From Halorussus halobius (GTDB taxonomy: Archaea; Halobacteriota; Halobacteria; Halobacteriales; Haladaptataceae): 64,000 nucleotides of DNA. The position numbers and the translations under genes were made by a program. Below are positions 41,350-50,099 of the stretch, in pieces (positions within the stretch are counted from its first letter, which is position 1; every line of letters begins with the position of its first letter). A model generated the notes under the pieces. The model was given only the letters and a program-made list of their open reading frames with translations, was not told the DNA's origin and made no database searches. The stretch is from NCBI RefSeq assembly GCF_004765805.1, contig NZ_SBIU01000005.1, positions 186,001 to 250,000 of the forward strand, in the 5' to 3' direction.

Positions 41350-41374
41350 TTATAAGAGTTTTAGGCTGGCCTAA
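41350..41374 (+). promoter_or_regulatory. TATA box and DtxR/Idr-type inverted repeat, site 3
   Basis: TTATAA (41350-41355) is followed by the core TTAGGCTGGCCTAA (41361-41374), which spans the region just before the expected transcription start. The ATG of the ferric-binding protein is at 41386. The arms match the sites at 29234 and 40076; only the four central bases differ. Confidence 0.85.
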
Positions 41375-41385
41375 TCTAATAAGCG

Positions 41386-42603
41386 ATGTCTGATTCCAAC
41401 CAGTCGAGCCGGCGTCGATTTCTGGCGCTGGGCGCGGCGACGGCGACCGCACTCGCCGGGTGTACTGCCGGTTCGGACGAACAGGGGACGACCACCGCGA
41501 GCGGGACGACCGGCGCTGGCGCGACCACGAACGCGAGTGGAACGACCACCGCGAGCGGGACGACCGAGGCGGGCGAAGGCGGGGTGGACTCGTTCCAGGG
41601 GTCCGGGCCGTACGCGGACGGTCGACCGGACCTGTCGGGGACGCGAATCGAGGACCTCCCGGAGCTGTCGGGGAACTTGCAGATATACCTCGGCGGCGGC
41701 GAGGGCGGGCTCTACACCGACCTGCTCGACCGCTTCCGGGACGTCTACCCCGACTTCGACCCGAAACTGCGGTCCGCGCCCAGCGCCCAGCTCTCGAACA
41801 CCATCGTCGAGGAGTCCCGGGGCGGGTCCAGCCCGGCCGACGTGTTCTGGGCGGTCGACGCGGGGTCGCTGGGTTACGTGGCCGAGCAGGGCGTCGCGGC
41901 CGACCTCCCTTCGGACGTGTTAGACCCCGTCCCGGACACGTTCCACCCCGGCGGCCAGTGGGTCGGCGTCGCGGGCCGCGCCCGGGCGATTCCGTACAAC
42001 ACGAACGAGCTCTCGGCCGACGACATCCCGAACAAGGTCGCGGAGTTCCCCGAGACCGACGCGCTCGAAGACGCGATGGGTTGGGGACCCACCTACAGCG
42101 CGTTCCAGTCGTTCGTGACCGCGATGCGGGTCTCCCAGGGCGAGGAGACCACTCGCCAGTGGCTCCGGGGGATGCTCGACCACGGCGTGAGCGAGTACTC
42201 GAACGAGTTCCTCACCTCGAACGCGGTCGCGGACGGCGAGATCGCCGCCGGGTTCGCCAACCACTACTACGTGCTCCGGGTGAAGGCCTCGCGACCCAAC
42301 GCGCCGATAGACCTCGCGTTCACCCGGAACGACGCAGCCTCGCTGGTCAACGTCAGCGGCGCGCAGGTGTTGGACGGGTCGGACAAGCAGGACCTGGCTA
42401 CCAACTTCGTTCGCCATCTGCTCACGGTCGAAGCGCAGGAGTTTTTCGCAACGACTACCTACGCGTACCCGATGATACCCGGCGTACCGCCGGTCGGGGG
42501 CCTACCCCCAATCGACGAACTCAGCCCCCCGGACCTCGACCTCTCGGAGCTGTCGAACCTCGAACCCACGCTCCGGCTGATGCGCGAGGTCGGCGTGCTC
42601 TGA
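41386..42603 (+). CDS. Ferric iron ABC importer, substrate-binding lipoprotein (FbpA-type)
   Basis: The protein has 405 residues. The Tat motif SRRRFLALG and the lipobox LAGC (Cys26) are followed by a low-complexity Thr/Ser/Gly linker with three variants of TTTASGTT, probably an extended and glycosylated tether. The binding domain has LQIYLGGGEGGLYTDLLDRF, TIVEESRGGSSPADVFWAVD and AGFANHYYVLRV, the Tyr pair being a likely Fe(III) ligand as in FbpA. The downstream permease and ATPase genes complete a typical ferric importer. The upstream Idr-type operator supports iron as substrate. Confidence 0.88.
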   Translation: MSDSNQSSRRRFLALGAATATALAGCTAGSDEQGTTTASGTTGAGATTNASGTTTASGTTEAGEGGVDSFQGSGPYADGRPDLSGTRIEDLPELSGNLQIYLGGGEGGLYTDLLDRFRDVYPDFDPKLRSAPSAQLSNTIVEESRGGSSPADVFWAVDAGSLGYVAEQGVAADLPSDVLDPVPDTFHPGGQWVGVAGRARAIPYNTNELSADDIPNKVAEFPETDALEDAMGWGPTYSAFQSFVTAMRVSQGEETTRQWLRGMLDHGVSEYSNEFLTSNAVADGEIAAGFANHYYVLRVKASRPNAPIDLAFTRNDAASLVNVSGAQVLDGSDKQDLATNFVRHLLTVEAQEFFATTTYAYPMIPGVPPVGGLPPIDELSPPDLDLSELSNLEPTLRLMREVGVL

Positions 42604-42654
42604 GCCGGCCCATCCGACCCGAAGCGACGTGAGCGACCTCGACGAGATAACCGA

Positions 42655-42694
42655 ATGACGGGACTCGACCGACTATGACCGTACTCGACCGACT
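42655..42694 (+). repeat. 20-bp tandem duplication creating a mini-ORF before the permease gene
   Basis: ATGACGGGACTCGACCGACT (42655-42674) is repeated as ATGACCGTACTCGACCGACT (42675-42694), 18 of 20 bases alike. The second copy is the start of the permease gene; the first copy is out of frame and gives MTGLDRL with a TGA that overlaps the permease ATG. Confidence 0.8.
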
Positions 42695-44327
42695 CGAAGA
42701 CTACGTCGCGCGCGCCGGCGTCGGCGTCGCGGAGGACGGCGACTCGCTGCCCGTCGGGCTGACGCTGCTCAGCGCGGGCATCGCGGTCGCGGTCCTCTCG
42801 CCGCTGCTGTGGATATTTCTCCGCGCGGCCGACGTCGGCGTCGAGTCGTCGGTGCGGCTGCTCGCCCGGTCGTCGACGGTCGACATCCTGGTCAACAGCG
42901 TCGCGCTCGTGACGGCCGTCACCGTGGCCTCGGTCCTCCTCGGCGTTCCGCTGGCGGTGCTCACGGTCGAGACCGACCTCCCCTTCCGCCGGTTCTGGAC
43001 GGTCGCGCTCGCGCTCCCGCTGGTGGTGCCCAGCTACATCGGCGCGTTCGCGTTCGTCTCGGCGTTCGGGCCGCGCGGCACGCTGGCCGACGCGCTCGCC
43101 GGATTCGGCATCGAGTCGATTCCCACCATCTACGGCTTTCAGGGGGCCGCGCTCGTGCTGACGCTGTTCGTCTACCCGTACGTGTTCCTGACCACCCGGG
43201 CGTCGCTGCTGTCGTTCGACGGCCGGCTCGTGGAGGCCGCCCGGACCCTCAACCACTCGCGGTGGGCCGCGTTCAAGCGGGTGACCCTGCCCCAGATCGC
43301 GCCGGGCATCGCGGCCGGAGCCTTGCTCGTCGCGCTCTACACCCTCTCGGACTTCGGGACGCCCAACATCATGCGGTTCAACGTGTTCACGCAGGCCATC
43401 TACGTCGAGTTCAACACCTTCGGTCGGGACACCGCCGCGCTGCTGTCGCTCGAACTGCTCGCGGTGACGGCCGTCATCGTCGCGCTCGAGTCCCGCATCG
43501 GCGACGGCGACAGCGAGAGCTACGCCGGCGGGGGCGGGCGCACGACCCGCACCCCGCTGGGCGCGTGGAAGCTACCGGCGCTGTTGTTCTGCGCGACCGT
43601 GGTCACGCTCGCGCTGGTGGTGCCGGTCGGGGTGCTGTTCATGTGGCTCACCCGGAGCGGGCCGGGCTACGCGGGCGGCGGCTTCGCGTTCGAGTGGGCG
43701 TACGGCTGGAACTCCACGTACGTCTCGCTGCTGGCGGCGGCGGTCGCCACCCTCGCGGCGGTGCCGGTGGCGTACCTCGCCGCGCGGTATCGGTCGGTGG
43801 TCACCGCGCTGCTAGACCGCGCGACCTACGTCGGCTACGCCACCCCCGGCATCGTGCTCGGCATCGCGCTGGTGTACTTCGGGTCGTCGTACGCGCCCGC
43901 CGTCTACCAGACCGTCCCGCTGCTGGTGTTCGCGTACGTGGTCCGGTTCCTCCCGCAGGCGGTCGGCACCACCCGGTCGTCGGTGCTACAGGTCGACGCC
44001 AAACTCACCGAGGCCGCACGGACGCTCGGCCGCACGCCGGGCGCGGCGTTCCGGAAGGTGACCCTGCCGCTCATCGCGCCGGGCGTGATCGCCGGCGCGG
44101 CGCTGGTGTTCCTGACCGCGATGAAGGAGTTGCCCGCGACACTGCTGTTGCGCCCGACCGGGTTCGAGACGCTGGTGACCTACATCTGGAGCGTCCAGGA
44201 GGCGGGCTACTACGGGCAGGCCGCCGTGCCCGCGCTGATGCTCGTGGGCGTCTCGGCGCTCTCGATGGTGATACTGCTCAAGCAGGACGGAAGCCTGATT
44301 ACACAGGAGGCTCGAAGCGATGAGTAA
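42675..44327 (+). CDS. Ferric iron ABC importer permease (FbpB-type)
   Basis: The protein has 550 residues with about twelve membrane helices, a fused tandem permease as in FbpB/ThiP. Two EAA loops are visible: VEAARTLNHSRWAAFKRVTL followed by PQIAPG, and TEAARTLGRTPGAAFRKVTL followed by PLIAPG. Each contacts one ATPase subunit. The central cytoplasmic loop has GDGDSESYAGGGGRTTRTPL. Its start lies 72 bp after the binding-protein stop, preceded by a short duplicated leader, and its end overlaps the ATPase gene by eight bases. Confidence 0.92.
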   Translation: MTVLDRLEDYVARAGVGVAEDGDSLPVGLTLLSAGIAVAVLSPLLWIFLRAADVGVESSVRLLARSSTVDILVNSVALVTAVTVASVLLGVPLAVLTVETDLPFRRFWTVALALPLVVPSYIGAFAFVSAFGPRGTLADALAGFGIESIPTIYGFQGAALVLTLFVYPYVFLTTRASLLSFDGRLVEAARTLNHSRWAAFKRVTLPQIAPGIAAGALLVALYTLSDFGTPNIMRFNVFTQAIYVEFNTFGRDTAALLSLELLAVTAVIVALESRIGDGDSESYAGGGGRTTRTPLGAWKLPALLFCATVVTLALVVPVGVLFMWLTRSGPGYAGGGFAFEWAYGWNSTYVSLLAAAVATLAAVPVAYLAARYRSVVTALLDRATYVGYATPGIVLGIALVYFGSSYAPAVYQTVPLLVFAYVVRFLPQAVGTTRSSVLQVDAKLTEAARTLGRTPGAAFRKVTLPLIAPGVIAGAALVFLTAMKELPATLLLRPTGFETLVTYIWSVQEAGYYGQAAVPALMLVGVSALSMVILLKQDGSLITQEARSDE

Positions 44328-45642
44328 CGACGCGGCCCGACCCGAACAGGCCGACGACCACACCATGGAACGAACCAATCCCGACTCGACGGGGGCGACC
44401 TACGACCCGACGGGGACCGCCGGCGAGGACGACGAGTTCGACGACGCCGAAACCGTGCTGGAACTCGACGGCGTTGTCAAGGAGTACGCCGCCGAGACCG
44501 CCGTCGACTCCCTGTCGCTGTCGGTCCGGGAGGGCGAACTCCTCACCCTGCTCGGCCCCTCGGGCTGTGGCAAGACCACCACGCTCCGGATGATGGCGGG
44601 CCTCGAACGCCCCGACGCGGGCGGGGTGCGCCTCGGCGGCGAACCGGTCGCCGACGACTCGCGCCACGTCGAACCCGAGGACCGCGACGTGGGGCTGGTC
44701 TTTCAGGACTTCGCGCTGTTCCCCCACCTCACGGTGGCCGAGAACGTCGCGTTCGGGCTGACTGACGCCGACGAGGAGGCGACCGACGCCCGCGTCGACG
44801 AACTGCTCGACCTCGTGGACCTGTCGGGCCACCGGGACGCCAGGCCGGGCGAACTGTCGGGCGGCCAGCAACAGCGGGTCGCGCTCGCGCGGTCGCTCGC
44901 GCCCGAACCCGACATCCTATTGCTCGACGAACCGTTCTCGAACCTCGACGTGCGCCTGCGGGTCGAGATGCGCGAGGAGGTCCGCCGGATTCTCAAGCGG
45001 GCGGGCGTCAGCGCGGTTTCGGTCACCCACGACCAGGAGGAGGCGCTGTCTATCTCCGACCGCGTGGCCGTGATGCACGACGGCCGAATCGAGCAGGTGG
45101 GCACGCCAGAGACCGTCTTCGAGCACCCCGAGTCGCGGTTCGTGGCGTCGTTCCTCGGACAGGCGGGCTTCCTCTCGGCGTGGTTCGAGGACGACGCGGT
45201 GGTCACGCCCATCGGCACGTTCGCGCCCCAGCGGCTCAACGGGCTGAGCGGCGAGTACGCCGGCACCGACCTCGACGTGCTGGTCCGGCCCGACGACCTC
45301 GAAGCCGTGGTGGTCGACGAGTCGGCGGCCGACGGCCACATCATCCACCGCCAGTACACCGGTCCCTCGTTCGTCTACCGGGTCGAACTCGACAACGGCG
45401 ACGTGGTCCACTGCCAGCACAACCACGTCGAGGAGCTCGACATCGGCAAGCCGGTCCGGGTGGAGCTCGACGCCGACCACACGCTGGCGTGGTACCCGCC
45501 CCGCGAGGGCGGCGGCGCGCTCGACAGCCGGGTGTCGGGGTCGCTCTCGGAGGCGACCGGCGAGGCGGCCGACCCCGAGGGGATGGCGTCCGACCCCGAC
45601 GAGGTGGCCTCCGACGGCGGCACGGACTCGCGACGGCGATGA
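44320..45642 (+). CDS. Ferric iron ABC importer ATP-binding protein (FbpC-type)
   Basis: The protein has 440 residues. An acidic N-terminal extension of about 45 residues (PTGTAGEDDEFDDAETVLEL) precedes the ATPase domain. Walker A is GPSGCGKT, the Q-loop is VGLVFQDFALFPHLTVAENV, the signature is LSGGQQQRVALARSLA, Walker B is ILLLDEPFSNLD and the H-loop is VTHDQEEALSISDR. The C-terminal TOBE-like region is long and ends in a Glu-Ala-Asp-Pro-rich tail. An internal ATG at 44365 could also serve. The stop overlaps the next gene by four bases. Confidence 0.92.
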   Translation: MSNDAARPEQADDHTMERTNPDSTGATYDPTGTAGEDDEFDDAETVLELDGVVKEYAAETAVDSLSLSVREGELLTLLGPSGCGKTTTLRMMAGLERPDAGGVRLGGEPVADDSRHVEPEDRDVGLVFQDFALFPHLTVAENVAFGLTDADEEATDARVDELLDLVDLSGHRDARPGELSGGQQQRVALARSLAPEPDILLLDEPFSNLDVRLRVEMREEVRRILKRAGVSAVSVTHDQEEALSISDRVAVMHDGRIEQVGTPETVFEHPESRFVASFLGQAGFLSAWFEDDAVVTPIGTFAPQRLNGLSGEYAGTDLDVLVRPDDLEAVVVDESAADGHIIHRQYTGPSFVYRVELDNGDVVHCQHNHVEELDIGKPVRVELDADHTLAWYPPREGGGALDSRVSGSLSEATGEAADPEGMASDPDEVASDGGTDSRRR

Positions 45643-47753
45643 ACCGACGACGATTTCGCCTGCTCGCGGCCGGACTCGCCGGGCTCGCGGCCGCGACGGT
45701 GTTCGTCGTCGCCACCGAACTCTTTCCCTACCACTCGATAAATCACGACGAGGGCGTCTACCTCCAGCAGGCCAAGCTGCTGCTCGACGGCCAGTTCCGG
45801 CTGTTCCCGCCGGTGGCCGAGGCGTTCCGACCGTGGTTCTTCGTCGCGGACGGCGCGGGGCTGTATCCCAAGTACGCGCCGGTCCCGGCCGCGATGTTCG
45901 CCGTCGGGCAACTGCTGGGCGAACCCCGAATCACGCTCGCGCTACTCGCGGCGGGCAACGTGGCGCTGATGACGATGCTCGCGACCGAGGCGTTCGACCG
46001 CCGGACCGGACTGCTCGCGGGGGCGTTCCTGCTGGCCTCGCCCCTGTTCGTCGTGGACTCGTCGGTGTTCCTGCCGTACGCGCCCACGACGTTCTGGAAC
46101 CTGCTGTTCGCGGTGGCGTACGTTCGGGCCGCGCGGGCCGAATCGTCGGCCGACGATTCGGCCCGAACGAGCTACGGCTACGCCCTGCTGGCGGGCCTCG
46201 CGGTGGGCGTCGCGTTCTTCTCGCGGCCCTACACGTCGGTCCTGTTCGCGACGCCGTTCATCGCTCACGCACTGTACTCGCTGGGCGTCGGCTTCTCGCG
46301 TCCGCGCGCGAGCCGGCTGTCGCTGACCGCGCTCGGCGGGCTCGCGGGCGTCGGGGTCGCGCTGGCGTACAACGCCGCCGTGACCGGGTCGCCGTGGACG
46401 TTCCCCTACGAGGCGTTCGCGCCACACGACGGCCTCGGCTTCGGCTATCGGGAGATACTGGGTCACGAGGAGGACTACACCCCGGCACTCGCGCTCCGAG
46501 CCAACGCGCGAGTGGTCCGGGCGCTGTTCACCGACTGGGTAATCGGCGGCCCGGTCGGCACCCTGCTCGCGGCCGCCGGCGTCGCCGGCTTCCTCGGGCG
46601 GGCGCGGCTCCGACCTCGCGAGTGGTCGCGGTCGTTCACCGACGCGCAGGCTCGGGCCGTCCTCGCGGGGCTGTTCGCGTCGGTCGTCGTCGGCAACGTC
46701 TACTTCTGGGGCAACTTCAACATCCTCGGGGACCTGACCGCGCCCGGCGACGGCCTCATCGCCGCGCTCGGGCCGTACTACCACTTCGACCTGCTGGTCC
46801 CGACGGCGGCGTTCGCCGCCAGCGCCACCGTCACCGGGTTCGACCGCGTGCGCGCGTGGGCCGGCCGGCTCGCGCGACCTCACGGGGGCGACCGGTCGCG
46901 TGCGGTCCCGGTCGCCCTCGCGCTCGCGGGAGTGCTCGTCCTCGGAGGCGCGACGGCGGGCGCGCTCGCGCCGACGGTCTCGGAGAACGCCGAGACCACG
47001 GCCGCCTACGGGGACGCCTACGAACCGTTCGCGGACCGGGCTCTCTCGGACGCCGTGGTGTTGTTGCCGACGCCGTACGGCGACTGGCTCAACCACCCGT
47101 TCCAGCACCTCCGCAACGACCCCGGCTACGACGGCGCGGTGGTGTACGCGCTCGACGACGACCCGGCGACGTTCGAGGTGGTGTCGTCGTTCCCGAACCG
47201 GACCCACTACCGGTACGTCTACCGGGGCGAGTGGGCACCCGCGACCGGGGAGTCGGTCGCGGCCGCGCTCGACCGCGTCCGGACCGTGGAGGGCGAGGCG
47301 GTCGCGGCGAACGCCACGCTCGCGCTCCCCGCCCGCGCCGAGGGGGTCTCGGCCCGGCTCTCCGCGGCGGGCGGGCAGGCCTACTACGCCGTCGAGGGCA
47401 CGCCGGAGAACGTCTCGGTCGAGTTGCGGGTCGAGGACGGGACGGCCCGCCTCGTCGGCCCGCGCGTGAACGCGACCGGCGAGGACGCCGCCGTCGCGGT
47501 CGGCGACGACGACGAGGTGGACCTGGAAGTGTTCGTCGGCAACCGCGCCGGTAGCGGGTTCTCGTATCGGCTCGAACTGCCGGTGCGCCGGGCCGACGGC
47601 ACCGTGCGCGCGCTCTCGCCCCGCCGGGAGGCGTGTCTCTCGCCCGCGACCTGCGGCGGGGAGGCCGCCTACGTCGCCGACGCGGTGCCCGAGGACGTCC
47701 GGATGACGACCGACCTGCGCGCGGTCGAGTCCGGGAACGCGACCGCGACGTGA
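45639..47753 (+). CDS. GT-C type membrane glycosyltransferase-like protein (GT39/ArnT-like)
   Basis: The protein has 704 residues from ATG at 45639. The first helix (LLAAGLAGLAAATVFVVATE) is followed by the loop INHDEGVYLQQAKLLLDG, whose Asp-Glu pair is the catalytic and metal site of GT-C enzymes (ArnT, Pmt). About eleven helices follow up to residue 450, then a 250-residue extracellular domain without helices (VVLLPTPYGDWLNHPFQHLR, and a C-terminal Cys pair ACLSPATC). The family is the polyprenyl-phosphate-sugar-dependent glycosyltransferases. The start overlaps the stop of the iron importer ATPase gene (ATGA), so it is coupled to iron uptake. Confidence 0.82.
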   Translation: MNRRRFRLLAAGLAGLAAATVFVVATELFPYHSINHDEGVYLQQAKLLLDGQFRLFPPVAEAFRPWFFVADGAGLYPKYAPVPAAMFAVGQLLGEPRITLALLAAGNVALMTMLATEAFDRRTGLLAGAFLLASPLFVVDSSVFLPYAPTTFWNLLFAVAYVRAARAESSADDSARTSYGYALLAGLAVGVAFFSRPYTSVLFATPFIAHALYSLGVGFSRPRASRLSLTALGGLAGVGVALAYNAAVTGSPWTFPYEAFAPHDGLGFGYREILGHEEDYTPALALRANARVVRALFTDWVIGGPVGTLLAAAGVAGFLGRARLRPREWSRSFTDAQARAVLAGLFASVVVGNVYFWGNFNILGDLTAPGDGLIAALGPYYHFDLLVPTAAFAASATVTGFDRVRAWAGRLARPHGGDRSRAVPVALALAGVLVLGGATAGALAPTVSENAETTAAYGDAYEPFADRALSDAVVLLPTPYGDWLNHPFQHLRNDPGYDGAVVYALDDDPATFEVVSSFPNRTHYRYVYRGEWAPATGESVAAALDRVRTVEGEAVAANATLALPARAEGVSARLSAAGGQAYYAVEGTPENVSVELRVEDGTARLVGPRVNATGEDAAVAVGDDDEVDLEVFVGNRAGSGFSYRLELPVRRADGTVRALSPRREACLSPATCGGEAAYVADAVPEDVRMTTDLRAVESGNATAT

Positions 47754-47760
47754 ACCGCGC

Positions 47761-49845
47761 CTAGTCGAGGACGTCGAGTTGGTCGTAGAGGAACGCCCAT
47801 CGGTCGAGGTGCTCGTCGACGAGCATCGACGTGGGCTTCCCGACGCCGTGGCCCGTCCCGGTCTCGGTCCGGAGCAGGAAGGGGCCGCCCTCCGCCTCGG
47901 TTTGCATCCGGGCGGTCATCTTCCGGGCGTGGGACGGGTGGACGCGGGTGTCGCCCTCGGCGGTCTCGAAGAGGACGGCGGGGTACTCGCGGTCGGCGAC
48001 GTTGTGGTACGGCGAGTACGCCCGGAGGGCGGCGAAGTCGTCGGGGTCGTCGGGGTGACCGTACTCGACGGTCCACGACTCGCCCAGCAGGAACTCGTGG
48101 AACCGGAGCATGTCGAGCAGGGGGACGCCACACGAGGCCGCGCCGAACAGGTCCGGGCGCTGGGTGACCGCCGCGCCGACCAGCAGGCCGCCGTTCGACC
48201 GCCCCATCGGGGCGAGGCGCTCGGGCCGGGTGTAGCCCGCGTCGATGACGCCCTCCGCGACCGCGACGAAGTCGTCGAAGACGTTCTGCTTGTCCTCGCG
48301 GGTGCCCGCCCGGTGCCACTCCTCGCCGTACTCCGCGCCGCCCCGGAGGTTGGCGTGGACGTAGACCCCGCCGTCTTCGAGGAACGGCGTCCGGAACCGG
48401 TCGTATGACGGGGTCTGGGTCAGCCGGAAGCCGCCGTAACCGTAGAGGACCGCCGGGTTGTCGCCGTCGCGGTCCAGCCCCTCGCGGTGGACCACGAACG
48501 CCGGGACCTCGGTCCCGTCGGCCGACTCGAAAAAGTGCTGTTCGATCGCGAGGTCGAGGTCGGACTCGGGGTCGCGCTCGACGAGCACCTCGGTCTCGCC
48601 GGTGGTCGCGTCGCCGCGAGCCACCCACGGCGGTCGCTCGAACGACTGGGCGCGGAAGAAGAACTCGGGCGCGTCGGGGTTGCCCGCCAGCCCCTCGCGG
48701 CCGATGGCGGCGTAGCCCGGCAACGCGACGTCGTGGCGGCGCTGGCCGTCGGTCCCGTACACCGACAGCGACGAGTGGGCGTCGCGCTGGTAGTGGGCCA
48801 CGAGCGAGTCGCCCGCGAGGACGAGGTCCGTCAGGATGGCCTCCCGCTCGGGAATCACTTCCCGCAGGTCGTCGGGGTCGGCCGCGCTCGCGGTCGGGTC
48901 GCAGGCCAACGCGCGCGACCGAGGTGCGTCGTGGTCGGTCAGCAGGTAGACGGTGTCCTCGCCCGCGACCGCGACGAACGACGAGTCGACGTCCGCGACG
49001 AGTCGGACGAGTTCGCCGTCGCCGGGGCCGTCGGCTCCCTCGTCCGGTTCCCACCGGAACACGTCGGCGTGGCGCCACCCCTCGCTGAAGACGGCGACGA
49101 GCGTCCCGTCGACGGCGACGAGCTGGGGCCAGACGTGCTCGCCCACGTCGTCGGTCAGTACTGGGTCGTCGGCCGCCGGCGACTCGGCGGGTCGTTCGGA
49201 ATCGTCGGTCCCGGAGTCCCCGACCGCGCGCTCGGCGTCGTCGAGTTCGTGGTACCGAATCGCCTTGTCGAGTTGGGAGCCGTCGGTCGCCGACCCCGTG
49301 GTGACGTAGTAGAATCCCGCGTCGGTCCACGCAAGATTCGACGGGTCGGTCCGGCCACAGTCCCGGACCACCGCGACCGCGTCGCCGGACTCGACGTCGA
49401 GGACCGTCACGTCGTAGTCCTCCTGTCCGTCCTCCCCGACGCCGTAGGCCACGAGCGACCCGTCGGGCGAGGGCGAGTACCAGTCGAGGGACTCGCCGTC
49501 GGCCCACTCGTTGGCGTCGGCGAGGACGGTCGGGTCGGCGTCGGGGTCCGGACGAAAGACGAGTTTGGCGCGGTCGTCGCCCGCGTCCCGGACGTACTGG
49601 AAGTAGCCCGCCTCGCGGGCCGCGAAGACGCCCCGCTGGGCGACCTCGGCGCGAGCGGCCATCCGGGGTTCGAGCGCGTCACGGGCGTCGCCGGCGATGA
49701 CGCGGTCGGCGTACTCGTTTTGCTCGTCGACCCACTCGCGGACCTCGTCGTCGTCCGCTTCCAGCCAGCGGTACGGGTCGCGAATCTCCTCGCCGTGGAG
49801 CGTCTCGACGACCTCCCTGCGCTCGGTCTCGGGCGGCTCTGGCAT
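47761..49845 (-). CDS. Prolyl oligopeptidase family serine peptidase
   Basis: The protein has 694 residues from ATG at 49845, giving the family start PPETERREVVETLHGEEIRD followed by PYRWLE. The beta-propeller spans about 70-410. The peptidase domain carries YGYGGFRLTQTPSYD, the nucleophile in MGRSNGGLLVGA, the Asp in FETAEGDTRVHPSHARKM and the His in GTGHGVGKP. It cleaves short peptides after proline in the cytoplasm (no signal). An acidic insert (SGTDDSERPAESPAADD) in the propeller is probably a halophilic expansion. Convergent with the GT39-like gene. Confidence 0.94.
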   Translation of the reverse strand: MPEPPETERREVVETLHGEEIRDPYRWLEADDDEVREWVDEQNEYADRVIAGDARDALEPRMAARAEVAQRGVFAAREAGYFQYVRDAGDDRAKLVFRPDPDADPTVLADANEWADGESLDWYSPSPDGSLVAYGVGEDGQEDYDVTVLDVESGDAVAVVRDCGRTDPSNLAWTDAGFYYVTTGSATDGSQLDKAIRYHELDDAERAVGDSGTDDSERPAESPAADDPVLTDDVGEHVWPQLVAVDGTLVAVFSEGWRHADVFRWEPDEGADGPGDGELVRLVADVDSSFVAVAGEDTVYLLTDHDAPRSRALACDPTASAADPDDLREVIPEREAILTDLVLAGDSLVAHYQRDAHSSLSVYGTDGQRRHDVALPGYAAIGREGLAGNPDAPEFFFRAQSFERPPWVARGDATTGETEVLVERDPESDLDLAIEQHFFESADGTEVPAFVVHREGLDRDGDNPAVLYGYGGFRLTQTPSYDRFRTPFLEDGGVYVHANLRGGAEYGEEWHRAGTREDKQNVFDDFVAVAEGVIDAGYTRPERLAPMGRSNGGLLVGAAVTQRPDLFGAASCGVPLLDMLRFHEFLLGESWTVEYGHPDDPDDFAALRAYSPYHNVADREYPAVLFETAEGDTRVHPSHARKMTARMQTEAEGGPFLLRTETGTGHGVGKPTSMLVDEHLDRWAFLYDQLDVLD

Positions 49846-50099
49846 GCCACGAACTCTTCGCTCGGTGAAACATAAAGTTCGGGAAGGGGCAAGGCGAACG
49901 GCTCGCGAGGGCACACCGCGACGCGTTTGACGAGCGGTGAAATCGCGAGCCAGCGAGCGTGATATCGGCGGTCCAGCCGGTTCAGCGACCGCGAGCGCGC
50001 CGAGGGCTTCGAGCGCGTCGTCCCAGCGGACTGGCGTGTCCGTCCACTGCCGGTTCCCGGAGCCGTAGCGTTATCACCCCGGGCGACACACGCCAACGC

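Noticed and set aside
49846..50099. Extra coding sequence before glycerol kinase and upstream of the prolyl oligopeptidase
   Set aside because: Open frames continue into this gap, but they lack family similarity and have Arg/Ser-rich composition; I see only a divergent promoter region.
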